In this document: one piece after another, positions 1-5,906 of the stretch | How positions within the stretch are numbered: the stretch's first letter is position 1 | Layout of the letters: each line of letters starts with the position of its first letter | Assembly: GCA_023264915.1 (NCBI GenBank) | Contig: JAHFUU010000088.1 | Location: 1-8,169 of the forward strand | Direction of reading: 5' to 3' | Origin: Microthrixaceae bacterium | Lineage (GTDB): Bacteria; Actinomycetota; Acidimicrobiia; Acidimicrobiales; Acidimicrobilacustridaceae | DNA length: 8,169 nt | The notes under the pieces: generated by a model | Database searches by the model: none | Seen by the model: the letters and a program-made list of their open reading frames with translations, nothing else | Told to the model about the DNA's origin: nothing | Position numbers and translations under genes: made by a program

Positions 1-59
1 CGATCCCTCAACTTGTCGGCGTTTTGTTGAACGCCTTGATGATCGGCGGTCGGATTTGT

Positions 60-88
60 CCGGGCGGCGGCATCGGTGACGCGCCCGG
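60..88 (-). terminator. Candidate stem-loop downstream of the minus-strand gene
   Basis: Positions 60-66 (CCGGGCG) and 82-88 (CGCCCGG) form a perfect 7-bp inverted repeat around a 15-nt loop. It starts about 18 nt beyond the stop codon of the minus-strand gene at 107-832, where a terminator would be expected. There is no T-tract after the stem on either strand, so it is at best a non-canonical terminator. The rest of 1-106 shows only another short hairpin at 18-35 and no gene. Confidence 0.22.
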
Positions 89-106
89 CACCTCTTGTTG
101 GCGTGG

Positions 107-832
107 CTACCGGCGCCTGCGCACGGCTGGATGGGGGAGCAGGCGCTCGGTGCCGCGCACCTTCAGGTAGCGGACCAGGGAATCGTACGGCTCCTGGCCG
201 ATCAGCTCGATCAGCTCGTGACGGCAGGTCTCATAGACCGGCTCGGTACCCACGAACGCGTCCCCGTCCTCGGTGCACCACCAGGCGAACTCAAAACCCC
301 CCTCACCCCAGTCGCGCCGCTTCCACTCACGGATGGTGTATGTGCGGTGCTCGTTGTCCTCGATCTTCTCCTCGAGCCGGAGGGGCAGCAGCCAGCAGAC
401 GTGGGGCTTCCAGTCGACGGGACGCTCGTTGCGTGCAATGGCCGCCTGGTGGAGTGCGCAGCCGGGGCCAGCTGCGAAGCCTGGTCGGTTCAAGAAGATG
501 CACGCATCATCGACAACGCGGGTCACCCACTCACCATGATCGTTCTTATAGATCGCGCCCTTCTTGCTGGCCTTCTTCATGTACTGCCACTCGTCGGCCG
601 TCAGCTGGGCTGCTAGCCGCTCGGTCCTCTTGCGGTCTGCCTTGTCGGTGAAGTGAGCGCCGTAGGTGCAACAGCCATGCACCAGCTCCGGCGCTGCCTC
701 TGTGAGGACGCCCTGGCACCCTTGGCCGAAGATGCAAGTCCAGCTGCTGGTGAGGTAGGTGAGATCGAACAGGTAGGTGTCGTCGTCGACATCGATCGAA
801 ACCCACTCGTGGAGGTCCTCAGAATCTGACAT
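107..832 (-). CDS. Cysteine-rich protein of unknown function, possible metal-binding
   Basis: A 241-aa soluble protein with no signal peptide or membrane segment. I do not recognise it with certainty. Its N-terminal half has an ordered set of cysteines: C33, C39, a C54-C55 pair in HGCCTYGAHF, C111 in DDACIFLNRPG, and C125 in GPGCALH. Acidic and aromatic residues surround them, and C146, C186 and C203 follow. A CC pair with flanking cysteines, then a CIFL segment and a CALH segment, resembles the zinc/iron-chelating YkgJ/DUF3109 type of protein, where clustered cysteines bind metal. That likeness is from memory of the motif. The C-terminal half is rich in W, E and R and ends in a basic tail (AVRRRR). 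The start is ATG at 832-830 and the stop is TAG at 109-107. There is no clear Shine-Dalgarno sequence. It is transcribed away from the other genes and is separated from them by the repeats. Coding is supported by a long frame with a plausible protein composition, but no function can be assigned. Confidence 0.78.
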   Translation of the reverse strand: MSDSEDLHEWVSIDVDDDTYLFDLTYLTSSWTCIFGQGCQGVLTEAAPELVHGCCTYGAHFTDKADRKRTERLAAQLTADEWQYMKKASKKGAIYKNDHGEWVTRVVDDACIFLNRPGFAAGPGCALHQAAIARNERPVDWKPHVCWLLPLRLEEKIEDNEHRTYTIREWKRRDWGEGGFEFAWWCTEDGDAFVGTEPVYETCRHELIELIGQEPYDSLVRYLKVRGTERLLPHPAVRRRR

Positions 833-841
833 GCGGGCCGC

Positions 842-847
842 ACTCTA
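842..847 (-). promoter_or_regulatory. Candidate -10 box for the minus-strand gene
   Basis: On the minus strand TAGAGT (847 to 842) matches TANNNT and lies 9 nt before the ATG at 832. Transcription starting about 7 nt downstream would give a leaderless or nearly leaderless mRNA, consistent with the missing ribosome binding site. Its last base coincides with the left edge of repeat copy 1. No clear -35 is visible. Confidence 0.25.
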
Positions 848-1095
848 GCGGGGCTTCGCCCCAGCCCCGACGAGCCATGTGATCGGGATGGGATCCGCGG
901 CCCCTCATCTGTTGGGGCGCCGCCGGCGCTCACACCTGGTTCCGTGCGAACGCCCGCTCGCTGCCGCTCGCTGTTCGCACGTGCAAGCCCGAAGGTGCGC
1001 GCGAGCCGCCAGGGAGCGCCGCTCCCTGGCACCTTCGAGCTTGCCTCGGCCAGAACTTGACTCGCGCTTCGAGTGATCCGACCTCTGAGGCTCCA
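847..1095 (+). repeat. Structured intergenic repeat, copy 1 (complete unit)
   Basis: This 249-bp unit recurs in part at 1096-1249 (one mismatch, C923 against T1172) and, inverted, at 8072-8169. From left to right it holds a GGGGC-TTC-GCCCC hairpin at 850-862 and a 9-bp stem at 943-951/973-981. The loop of that stem carries part of a tandem 10-mer (CCGCTCGCTG at 954-963 and 964-973). A 16-position stem follows at 983-998/1029-1044, with a smaller nested hairpin at 1010-1017/1021-1028. The short frames running through it have arginine/alanine-rich, repeat-derived translations and look non-coding. It is most like a non-autonomous palindromic repeat (REP/MITE-like). I see no transposase and no clear target-site duplication. 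Confidence 0.85.
983..1044 (+). other. Long hairpin inside repeat copy 1
   Basis: GCAAGCCCGAAGGTGC (983-998) pairs with GCACCTTCGAGCTTGC (1029-1044) over 16 positions, with one C-A mismatch in this orientation (a G-U wobble on the opposite strand). The 30-nt loop holds an 8-bp nested stem at 1010-1017/1021-1028. The diverged copy at the window end keeps the same stem with a paired change but has a different loop. This suggests the stem is the selected part. Confidence 0.7.
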
Positions 1096-1249
1096 AGCGG
1101 GGCTTCGCCCCAGCCCCGACGAGCCATGTGATCGGGATGGGATCCGCGGCCCCTCATCTGTTGGGGCGCCGTCGGCGCTCACACCTGGTTCCGTGCGAAC
1201 GCCCGCTCGCTGCCGCTCGCTGTTCGCACGTGCAAGCCCGAAGGTGCGC
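1096..1249 (+). repeat. Structured intergenic repeat, copy 2 (truncated)
   Basis: It matches 847-1000 at 153 of 154 positions, directly abuts copy 1 and has the same orientation. Identity stops at 1249/1250, just after the left arm of the long stem (1232-1247), so the right arm is missing and this copy cannot form the main hairpin. From 1250 the sequence is unrelated and leads into the glycosyltransferase gene. The near-identity indicates a recent duplication or gene conversion. The reading frame of the downstream gene stays open back through this copy, so a start predicted inside it would add repeat-encoded residues. Confidence 0.88.
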
Positions 1250-1308
1250 CTTGGTGCCCCGCCGGGGGGAGGCTTCGCGGAGTTCCCAGCCTCGACCAGC
1301 GGCGGCAT

Positions 1309-1314
1309 TAAGGT
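1309..1314 (+). promoter_or_regulatory. Candidate -10 box for the GT39-like gene
   Basis: TAAGGT (TANNNT) ends 7 nt before the GTG at 1322, the spacing expected for a leaderless transcript. The same bases contain AAGG (1310-1313), which could instead act as a weak Shine-Dalgarno sequence 8 nt from that GTG. Either reading favours 1322 over the GTGs at 1316 and 1328. No -35 is evident at the usual distance. Confidence 0.33.
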
Positions 1315-1321
1315 CGTGATC

Positions 1322-2668
1322 GTGACCGTGACCCGGACAAACCCGCCGGGCGCGCCTGAGTCCGCGGCCTCGCCCAGCTCGCCTGACGCTGCCGAACCAG
1401 CCCCTGGCACCGAGCACATCCCGAGCGCGCGTGACGGGGCGCCAGGCGAGATCGTCACCCTGGCCCTGTGTGCCGCGGCGATCGGGATCGTCTTCCGGTT
1501 CGTCGCCCGCACTCCGCTGTGGCTGGACGAGGCCCTCAGCGTCAACATCGCCAAGCTCGGCCTGGTCGACATCAACGAGGCCTTGCGCCACGACGGCCAC
1601 CCTCCCCTCTACTACTACCTGCTGCACGGCTGGATGAAGGCGTTCGGCTCAGGCGACGTCGCAGTCCGGGCGCTGTCTGGCGTGCTCAGTGTCGCGACCC
1701 TCCCCCTGGCATGGCTGGCTGGGCGCAGGCGGGGTGGCCCGCTGCTCGGCTGGGTCCTCGTATCGGTGCTGTCGATCTCTGAGTTCGCCGTGCGCTACGC
1801 CAGCGAGACACGCATGTACTCGCTGGTGATGCTGTTGGTATTCATCGGATATCTGCTCTTGGACTCCGTGACGCGAGAGCCGGGCCGGTCGTGGTGGCGC
1901 CTGGTCGGGCTGGGCGCGGTCAGCGGCCTGCTCCTGCTCACCCACTACTGGTCGATGTTCCTGTTGGGTGCTGTCGTGGTCACCCTGGTATGGCGCTGGC
2001 GCCGCCACCACGGGCGCCGAGCACTCGAGGCGGCGTTGGCAGTCATGGTGGGTGCGGCGCTGATGTTCGCACCCTGGGTCGGGTCGTTCGTGTTCCAGTC
2101 CCGCAACACGGGCACGCCGTGGGCATCGCCGACGAGGCCCACCACCACCCTTGCGATCGTGATGCAGGACTTCCACACCTCGACGAGTGACTTCAAGGAC
2201 CCGATCCTCGCCATCGCGATGAGCACGATCCTGGTGTTCCTCGGGCTCTTCGGGGTCGCCGTCAGCACCCAGAAGATGCAGATCGACCTGCGCACCGTGG
2301 GCCAGGTGCGATACGAGGCGGTCGTGGTGGCCCTGACCCTCGGCATGGGAATGGTCGCAGGCCTGCTGACCCGTAGCGCCTTCGCCAGCCGCTACGCGTC
2401 GGTCATCTACCCGCTGTTCGCCCTCATCGCCGCCGCTGGGGTGACCCGGTTCACCTCGCGGCCCGTGCGGTTCGGCGTTCTCGCCGCGTACCTCGGTTTC
2501 TCGATGCTCGGGGTGGTGCAGGTCGCCCTCGTGTACCAGCGCACCCAGGCGCGCGCCATAGCCGAGGCTGTGGCCGCGAGCGGTGCCCAGCCAGGTGACC
2601 TCGTCGTCTACTGCCCCGATCAGCTCGGACCGGGCGGTTCCCGCGAGATGCCGCCAGACCTCCGCTAG
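1322..2668 (+). CDS. GT39/ArnT-like (PMT_2) membrane glycosyltransferase, cut short by an in-frame amber codon
   Basis: A multi-pass membrane glycosyltransferase of the GT39/PMT_2 type, which transfers sugars from polyprenyl-phosphate donors on the outer face of the membrane. Residues below count from GTG 1322. After a P/A/S-rich cytoplasmic leader of about 40 residues comes the first membrane segment. Next is the family signature WLDEA (67-71), whose D-E pair matches the acidic catalytic motif of the first external loop. DGHPPLYYYLL follows at 91-101, then ETRMYS (162-167) and HYWSMF (208-213) between hydrophobic helices. The frame stops at TAG 2666-2668 after 448 residues, in the region following PDQLGP (432-437). 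The same frame then continues for 99 codons (separate entry), so this product lacks the C-terminal soluble part. The frame is open upstream to 1073, but that segment is encoded by repeat sequence. The gene lies directly upstream of the PIG-V-like gene and is probably co-transcribed with it. The family is secure, but the sugar and acceptor are unknown. Confidence 0.85.
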   Translation: MTVTRTNPPGAPESAASPSSPDAAEPAPGTEHIPSARDGAPGEIVTLALCAAAIGIVFRFVARTPLWLDEALSVNIAKLGLVDINEALRHDGHPPLYYYLLHGWMKAFGSGDVAVRALSGVLSVATLPLAWLAGRRRGGPLLGWVLVSVLSISEFAVRYASETRMYSLVMLLVFIGYLLLDSVTREPGRSWWRLVGLGAVSGLLLLTHYWSMFLLGAVVVTLVWRWRRHHGRRALEAALAVMVGAALMFAPWVGSFVFQSRNTGTPWASPTRPTTTLAIVMQDFHTSTSDFKDPILAIAMSTILVFLGLFGVAVSTQKMQIDLRTVGQVRYEAVVVALTLGMGMVAGLLTRSAFASRYASVIYPLFALIAAAGVTRFTSRPVRFGVLAAYLGFSMLGVVQVALVYQRTQARAIAEAVAASGAQPGDLVVYCPDQLGPGGSREMPPDLR

Positions 2669-2968
2669 CGTTCCTTCCCGGCGCTGGACTCGCCCGATCG
2701 AGTCGACTGGGCAGGCTACGCCTCACGCAACGCAGCTGCGGATCCCTCCGCGATCGCCCGGCAGACGCTCGACATCGCTGGGCCGGAGCACTCGATCTTC
2801 GTCGTGTGGGCGGGCAGCTACAAGACCTTCGAGGACAAGTGCGAGGCGTACATGCACGAGCTGAGCAAGCAACGTCCGGCGATCGAGGACCTTGTGGTCG
2901 GCGACTCTGACAAGTACTTCGAGCACGCGAACCTCAAGCGCTTCAAGCCGGCGCCACAAGCCACCTGA
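2669..2968 (+). pseudogene. C-terminal tail of the GT39-like gene, separated by the TAG
   Basis: Directly after TAG 2666-2668, and in the same frame, 99 sense codons run to TGA 2966-2968 with the strong G/C third-position bias of a real gene. The peptide begins RSFPALDSPDRVDWAGY. It includes a hydrophobic strand, SIFVVWAGSYKTFEDKCE, and ends with EHANLKRFKPAP. This reads as the globular C-terminal part that follows the last helix and the VVYCPDQLGP segment in this family (from memory). It has no start codon or ribosome binding site of its own near its beginning. Its stop lies just before the PIG-V start, as expected for the natural end of the upstream operon gene. A single base change (for example TAC to TAG) would explain the interruption. 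The full gene would be 1322-2968, 548 sense and amber codons. A nonsense mutation, a sequencing error or readthrough cannot be told apart here. Confidence 0.75.
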
Positions 2969-2993
2969 GGTGGGCGAGGTGAGCGAGGTGAGC
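2967..2993 (+). promoter_or_regulatory. Triple 9-bp repeat carrying alternative GTG starts and Shine-Dalgarno sites
   Basis: Three tandem 9-mers (GAGGTGGGC, GAGGTGAGC, GAGGTGAGC) begin inside the upstream TGA. Each contains a GTG in the PIG-V frame (2970, 2979, 2988). Each GAGG also serves as a Shine-Dalgarno sequence 8 nt before the next unit's GTG. The second and third GTGs are therefore both well-formed starts, while the first has no ribosome binding site. The position against the upstream stop implies translational coupling. Confidence 0.55.
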
Positions 2994-4145
2994 GCAGCTT
3001 CGGTGCCGGCAGCGAACCCGACAGTCGCGCACGCAAGCACGCGTGCAAGCACGGACCGCTTGCGCGACGACCTGCGCGTGGCTCTGCCGCCCTATGTCGC
3101 AGCGAGGGTGATCGTCGCCCTCGCGTGGTTGCTGTCATCTGGTGTCGCGGCCCGGTTCTACGCGTCCCGCCCCAGCCAGCTGGCCGAGGGGCTGGTCGCA
3201 TGGGACGGCACCTGGTACCGGGACATCGCCGACATCGGCTACAGCGGCGTGCCACGGGAAGGGCTGCGGTTCTTCCCCCTGTATCCCGTGTTGGGCAAGG
3301 CCTTCTCGTACCCCTTCGGAGGGTCGGTCCCCCTCGCCCTGATCCTGATCGCGAACCTCGCGGCGCTGGCTGTCGCCGTCGTGGTTCGCCGGCTGGTCCT
3401 GGCCGACCGGCACGATGTCGCCGAAGCGGACCGAGCAACGTGGGCCATCACGCTGTTCCCTTCGGCGTTCGTGCTGGTCTGGGCATACGCAGAGTCCCTG
3501 ATGCTGCTCGGCGCGGTCGGTGCTCTGGCCTCGGCACGAAGGCGCAGGTGGTGGTGGGCAGCGGCATGCGGGCTCCTGGCGGGGGCGACGCGCCCCGTCG
3601 GGCTCGCAGTGGTCGCGGCGGTCGCCATCGAGCTCGCGAGGACCTTCAGGGAACAGCGGTGGAGCGAGCGCTGCATCGGTGCTGTGGCGGTGGCGGCACC
3701 TCTTGCAGGTGCCGGCGCGTACCTCCTTTGGGTCTCCCGCACCTTTGGCGGGTGGTCGATCCCCTTCGAGGTGCAGACAGGTCTTCGCGGGGAGGCCAAC
3801 CCGCTCTCGAGGCTCATCGCGGGGTTGGGCGACGTCTTCGGCGTGCAGCGGTTCGGCGACGGCCTCCACATCCCCTTTGCCATCGCGTTCATCGTGCTGC
3901 TCGTGCTCACGTTCAGGTACCTGCCGTGCTCCTACGGCGCGTATGCAACTGTCGTCCTGCTCGCGGCACTCAGCGCATCCAACCTGAACTCGATCGAGCG
4001 CTATGCCCTCAACGCCTTCCCGATCGTGGTGACGCTCGCGCTGGTGTTGAAGACGCCGCGTGCTGAGCGCGTGGGTCTCGCCGTGTGCGGTTGCGGCATG
4101 CTCGCGTTGGCATCTCTGGCGTGGCTAGGCGTGTACGTGCCCTGA
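2979..4145 (+). CDS. PIG-V-like membrane mannosyltransferase-family protein
   Basis: A 388-aa multi-pass membrane protein of the bacterial PIG-V (GPI mannosyltransferase 2-like) type. Residues count from GTG 2979. A hydrophilic leader of about 40 residues precedes the first helix. The first external loop then carries AWDGTWYRDIADIGY (74-88), the family's hallmark W-D-x-x-W/H-Y motif with the presumed catalytic aspartate, followed by FFPLYP (98-103). Further landmarks are AYAESLM (169-175), ATRPVGL (203-209) and, near the C-terminus, NSIERYALNAFP (337-348) before the last helices. Bacterial members are thought to use polyprenyl-phosphate mannose or a similar donor on the outer membrane face; donor and acceptor here are inference. 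The start was chosen from GAGG 8 nt upstream; 2988 is equally plausible, and an upstream ATG at 2892 would overlap the preceding gene's tail. It is almost certainly co-transcribed with the GT39-like gene, which suggests a shared glycan pathway. Confidence 0.85.
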   Translation: MSEVSAASVPAANPTVAHASTRASTDRLRDDLRVALPPYVAARVIVALAWLLSSGVAARFYASRPSQLAEGLVAWDGTWYRDIADIGYSGVPREGLRFFPLYPVLGKAFSYPFGGSVPLALILIANLAALAVAVVVRRLVLADRHDVAEADRATWAITLFPSAFVLVWAYAESLMLLGAVGALASARRRRWWWAAACGLLAGATRPVGLAVVAAVAIELARTFREQRWSERCIGAVAVAAPLAGAGAYLLWVSRTFGGWSIPFEVQTGLRGEANPLSRLIAGLGDVFGVQRFGDGLHIPFAIAFIVLLVLTFRYLPCSYGAYATVVLLAALSASNLNSIERYALNAFPIVVTLALVLKTPRAERVGLAVCGCGMLALASLAWLGVYVP

Positions 4146-4188
4146 GGTCCGGGCCGGCTCGCCTCCAGCCGCTGTGGCAGCGTGGCAG

Positions 4189-4194
4189 TAGGGT
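4189..4194 (+). promoter_or_regulatory. Candidate -10 box / Shine-Dalgarno before the acyl-CoA synthetase
   Basis: TAGGGT (TANNNT) ends 7 nt before ATG 4202, again leaderless spacing. AGGG (4190-4193) within it could alternatively be a Shine-Dalgarno sequence at 8 nt. It lies in the 56-nt gap after the PIG-V stop, so the synthetase may have its own promoter. Confidence 0.35.
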
Positions 4195-4201
4195 CAACCA
4201 G

Positions 4202-5860
4202 ATGCTGTGGGACCTTGACAGGCGCCCTGACGCCCGACCAAGCGCCTCCGACGCAGGCCGCGCGGCCCCAGAGGGCCGCGAAGGTGCCGAGCGCGAGCCT
4301 GGGGAGGCTTCACCCGTCGACCGGCTCGGCCGTTCGCAGCCCGATGACGCGGGGCCGGCAGCTCCTTCACACGTCGATGGCGTGGCTGTTGACGACATGA
4401 CGCGTTCAGCCTCGTGGGCCCAGATCGAGGATCGCGTGAACAGGATCGCGAACCTGCTCCGCGGAGGGTTCGAGATCGAGCCTGGCCAGCGGATCGCTGT
4501 GGTCATGGGCAACCGGGTCGAGCTCATCGAGATCGTTCTCGGCTCGATGGTCGCCGGCGCCGTCGTCACGTTGGTCAACTGGCACCTCACCCCAGCAGAG
4601 GTCAGCTACGTCCTCGGCGACTCCTCTGCCAAGGTGGTGTTCTGCGACCCCGAGCGCGAGGCGTTCACACGCGCGTGCGCGGATGGCCGCCGGGTGGTCA
4701 TGGTGGGCAGGCCGTTCGACGAGGCACTCGATCGTTGCTCCAACGAGGAGTTGCCGGGGGACTCGGCTGCCGGCGGCACGATGTTCTACACATCCGGCAC
4801 GACCGGGCGACCCAAAGGGGTCAGGAGGGGAATCCGGCCGACGGTCGACGAGCAGTTGAGGGCGATCCGCGATGCCGGCAAGGCGCTGGGGCTGGACGGT
4901 ACAGGTCCACACCTGGTCACCGGACCTCTTCACCATGCCGCGCCTCTTGGCTTCGCACTGATGGATCTGCTCAACGGCGCCCCCCTCGTGATCATGTCGC
5001 GATGGGATGAGCGGCAGGCCCTCACGCTCATCGAGCAGCGAAGCATCCGCCACACCCACATGGTGCCCACGATGTTCGTGCGACTGCTGGCGCTGCCAGA
5101 CCCAGAACGCGAGGCTGCCCGCGTGTCGTCGCTCACGCTGGTGCTCCACGGCGCGGCGCCGATCTCTGACTCCGTCAAGCGCCGGATGATCCAGTGGTGG
5201 GGACCGGTGCTGGTCGAGTACTGGGGTGCCTCAGAGGGCGGGGTGGTCACCCTGGCCGATTCGGGGGAGTGGCTGTCACACCCCGGAACGGTTGGCCGGC
5301 CGACACCCTCCCACGAGGTGTACGTGACCGGTCCCGACGGCGCCGCCCTCCCACCGGGTGAGATCGGTGAGCTCTGGTGCAAGAACCTGATCACCGACGA
5401 CGTGTTCGAGTACCACGGCGACCCCGACAGGACCGCGGCAGCATTCAAGGAACCCGGGACCTACACGATCGGCGATCTCGGCTGCATCGACCACGACGGT
5501 TACGTGTACCTGGCGGATCGGGCCTCGAACATGATCATCTCGGGCGGGGTGAACATCTACCCGGCCGAGATCGAGCATGTTCTCGACGAGCATCCAGCGG
5601 TAGCTGACTGCGCGGTCTTCGGCATCCCCGACGACGACTGGGGCGAGTCACCCAAAGCTGCCGTCCGCTTGAACGAGGGTTTCCTCCCGTCCAGCGAGAC
5701 CGAGGAGGCCATCCTGGCCTTCGGCCGCGAGCACCTCGCCCGCTACAAGGTTCCGCGCTCGATCGACTTCGAGACCGAGCTGCCGCGCCAGCCCAACGGG
5801 AAGATCTACACGCGACTGCTGAGGGACAGGTACTGGCAGGGCCGGGACAGCCAGATCTGA
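4202..5860 (+). CDS. AMP-forming acyl-CoA synthetase (FadD-type, ANL superfamily)
   Basis: Activates a carboxylic acid, probably a fatty or related acid, to its acyl-CoA through an acyl-adenylate, in the cytoplasm. The 552-aa protein has the superfamily core motifs in order. The adenylate-forming P-loop YTSGTTGRPKG is at 196-206. The adenine-binding/acid motif YWGASEGG is at 340-347 (Y-G-A-T-E-G is commoner). IGDLG with the ribose-binding aspartate is at 423-427, and hinge-region R440 lies in YLADRASNMIISGG. GVNIYPAEIE follows at 449-458, and the catalytic lysine of the thioesterification domain is K534 in PNGKIYTRLL. The segment TGPLHHAAPLGF resembles actinobacterial FadD proteins. The first 65 or so residues are rich in P, A, D, E and R, with no clear match to the usual N-terminus; the canonical fold starts around SASWAQIEDRVNRIAN (70-85). 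ATG 4202 is chosen for its upstream box. The frame is open to 4085, inside the PIG-V gene, and ATG 4397 is an alternative. The substrate cannot be read from the sequence. Confidence 0.9.
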   Translation: MLWDLDRRPDARPSASDAGRAAPEGREGAEREPGEASPVDRLGRSQPDDAGPAAPSHVDGVAVDDMTRSASWAQIEDRVNRIANLLRGGFEIEPGQRIAVVMGNRVELIEIVLGSMVAGAVVTLVNWHLTPAEVSYVLGDSSAKVVFCDPEREAFTRACADGRRVVMVGRPFDEALDRCSNEELPGDSAAGGTMFYTSGTTGRPKGVRRGIRPTVDEQLRAIRDAGKALGLDGTGPHLVTGPLHHAAPLGFALMDLLNGAPLVIMSRWDERQALTLIEQRSIRHTHMVPTMFVRLLALPDPEREAARVSSLTLVLHGAAPISDSVKRRMIQWWGPVLVEYWGASEGGVVTLADSGEWLSHPGTVGRPTPSHEVYVTGPDGAALPPGEIGELWCKNLITDDVFEYHGDPDRTAAAFKEPGTYTIGDLGCIDHDGYVYLADRASNMIISGGVNIYPAEIEHVLDEHPAVADCAVFGIPDDDWGESPKAAVRLNEGFLPSSETEEAILAFGREHLARYKVPRSIDFETELPRQPNGKIYTRLLRDRYWQGRDSQI

Positions 5861-5894
5861 TCCCTGCGGTCGCGGCGAGGCGCCGCCGGCTCGT

Positions 5895-5900
5895 TACGCT
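5895..5900 (+). promoter_or_regulatory. Candidate -10 box of a leaderless queA-tgt promoter
   Basis: TACGCT (TANNNT) is followed by six bases (CCCCGG) and then GTG 5907, so transcription would begin at or next to the start codon. There is no Shine-Dalgarno-like sequence in the 46-nt gap after the acyl-CoA synthetase, which strengthens the leaderless reading. No recognisable -35 is seen. Confidence 0.42.
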
Positions 5901-5906
5901 CCCCGG

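Noticed and set aside
18..35. Small hairpin GGCGTT / AACGCC with a 6-nt loop
   Set aside because: The stem is only 6 bp, no T-tract follows, and no adjacent gene end on the plus strand is visible, so no function can be supported.
8..106. Open frame continuing 32 codons past the TAG of the minus-strand gene, ending at TGA 10-8
   Set aside because: At first sight a second readthrough case, but stop-free stretches of this length are expected in GC-rich DNA and the peptide is proline-rich with no recognisable domain.
847..1249. Possible CRISPR array or tRNA-like element
   Set aside because: There are only two direct units of about 154-249 bp, with no short regularly spaced repeats and no cloverleaf or tRNA consensus boxes.
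879..1319. Paired short plus-strand frames at 879-1076 and 1128-1319 with the same first 40 or so residues, and minus-strand frames over the same area
   Set aside because: They share sequence only because the DNA is repeated. They are arginine/alanine-rich, diverge at the repeat edge and have no ribosome binding site or recognisable domain.
1073..1321. Upstream extension of the GT39-like reading frame to ATG 1073
   Set aside because: This stretch overlaps the end of repeat copy 1 and all of truncated copy 2. Its translation is low-complexity and repeat-derived, and a better start with an upstream box is at 1322.
2583..2864. Plus-strand frame overlapping the end of the GT39-like gene, considered as a frameshifted C-terminus
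   Set aside because: Its serine/arginine-rich translation is an out-of-frame shadow. The real continuation after the TAG is in the original frame, so no frameshift is involved.
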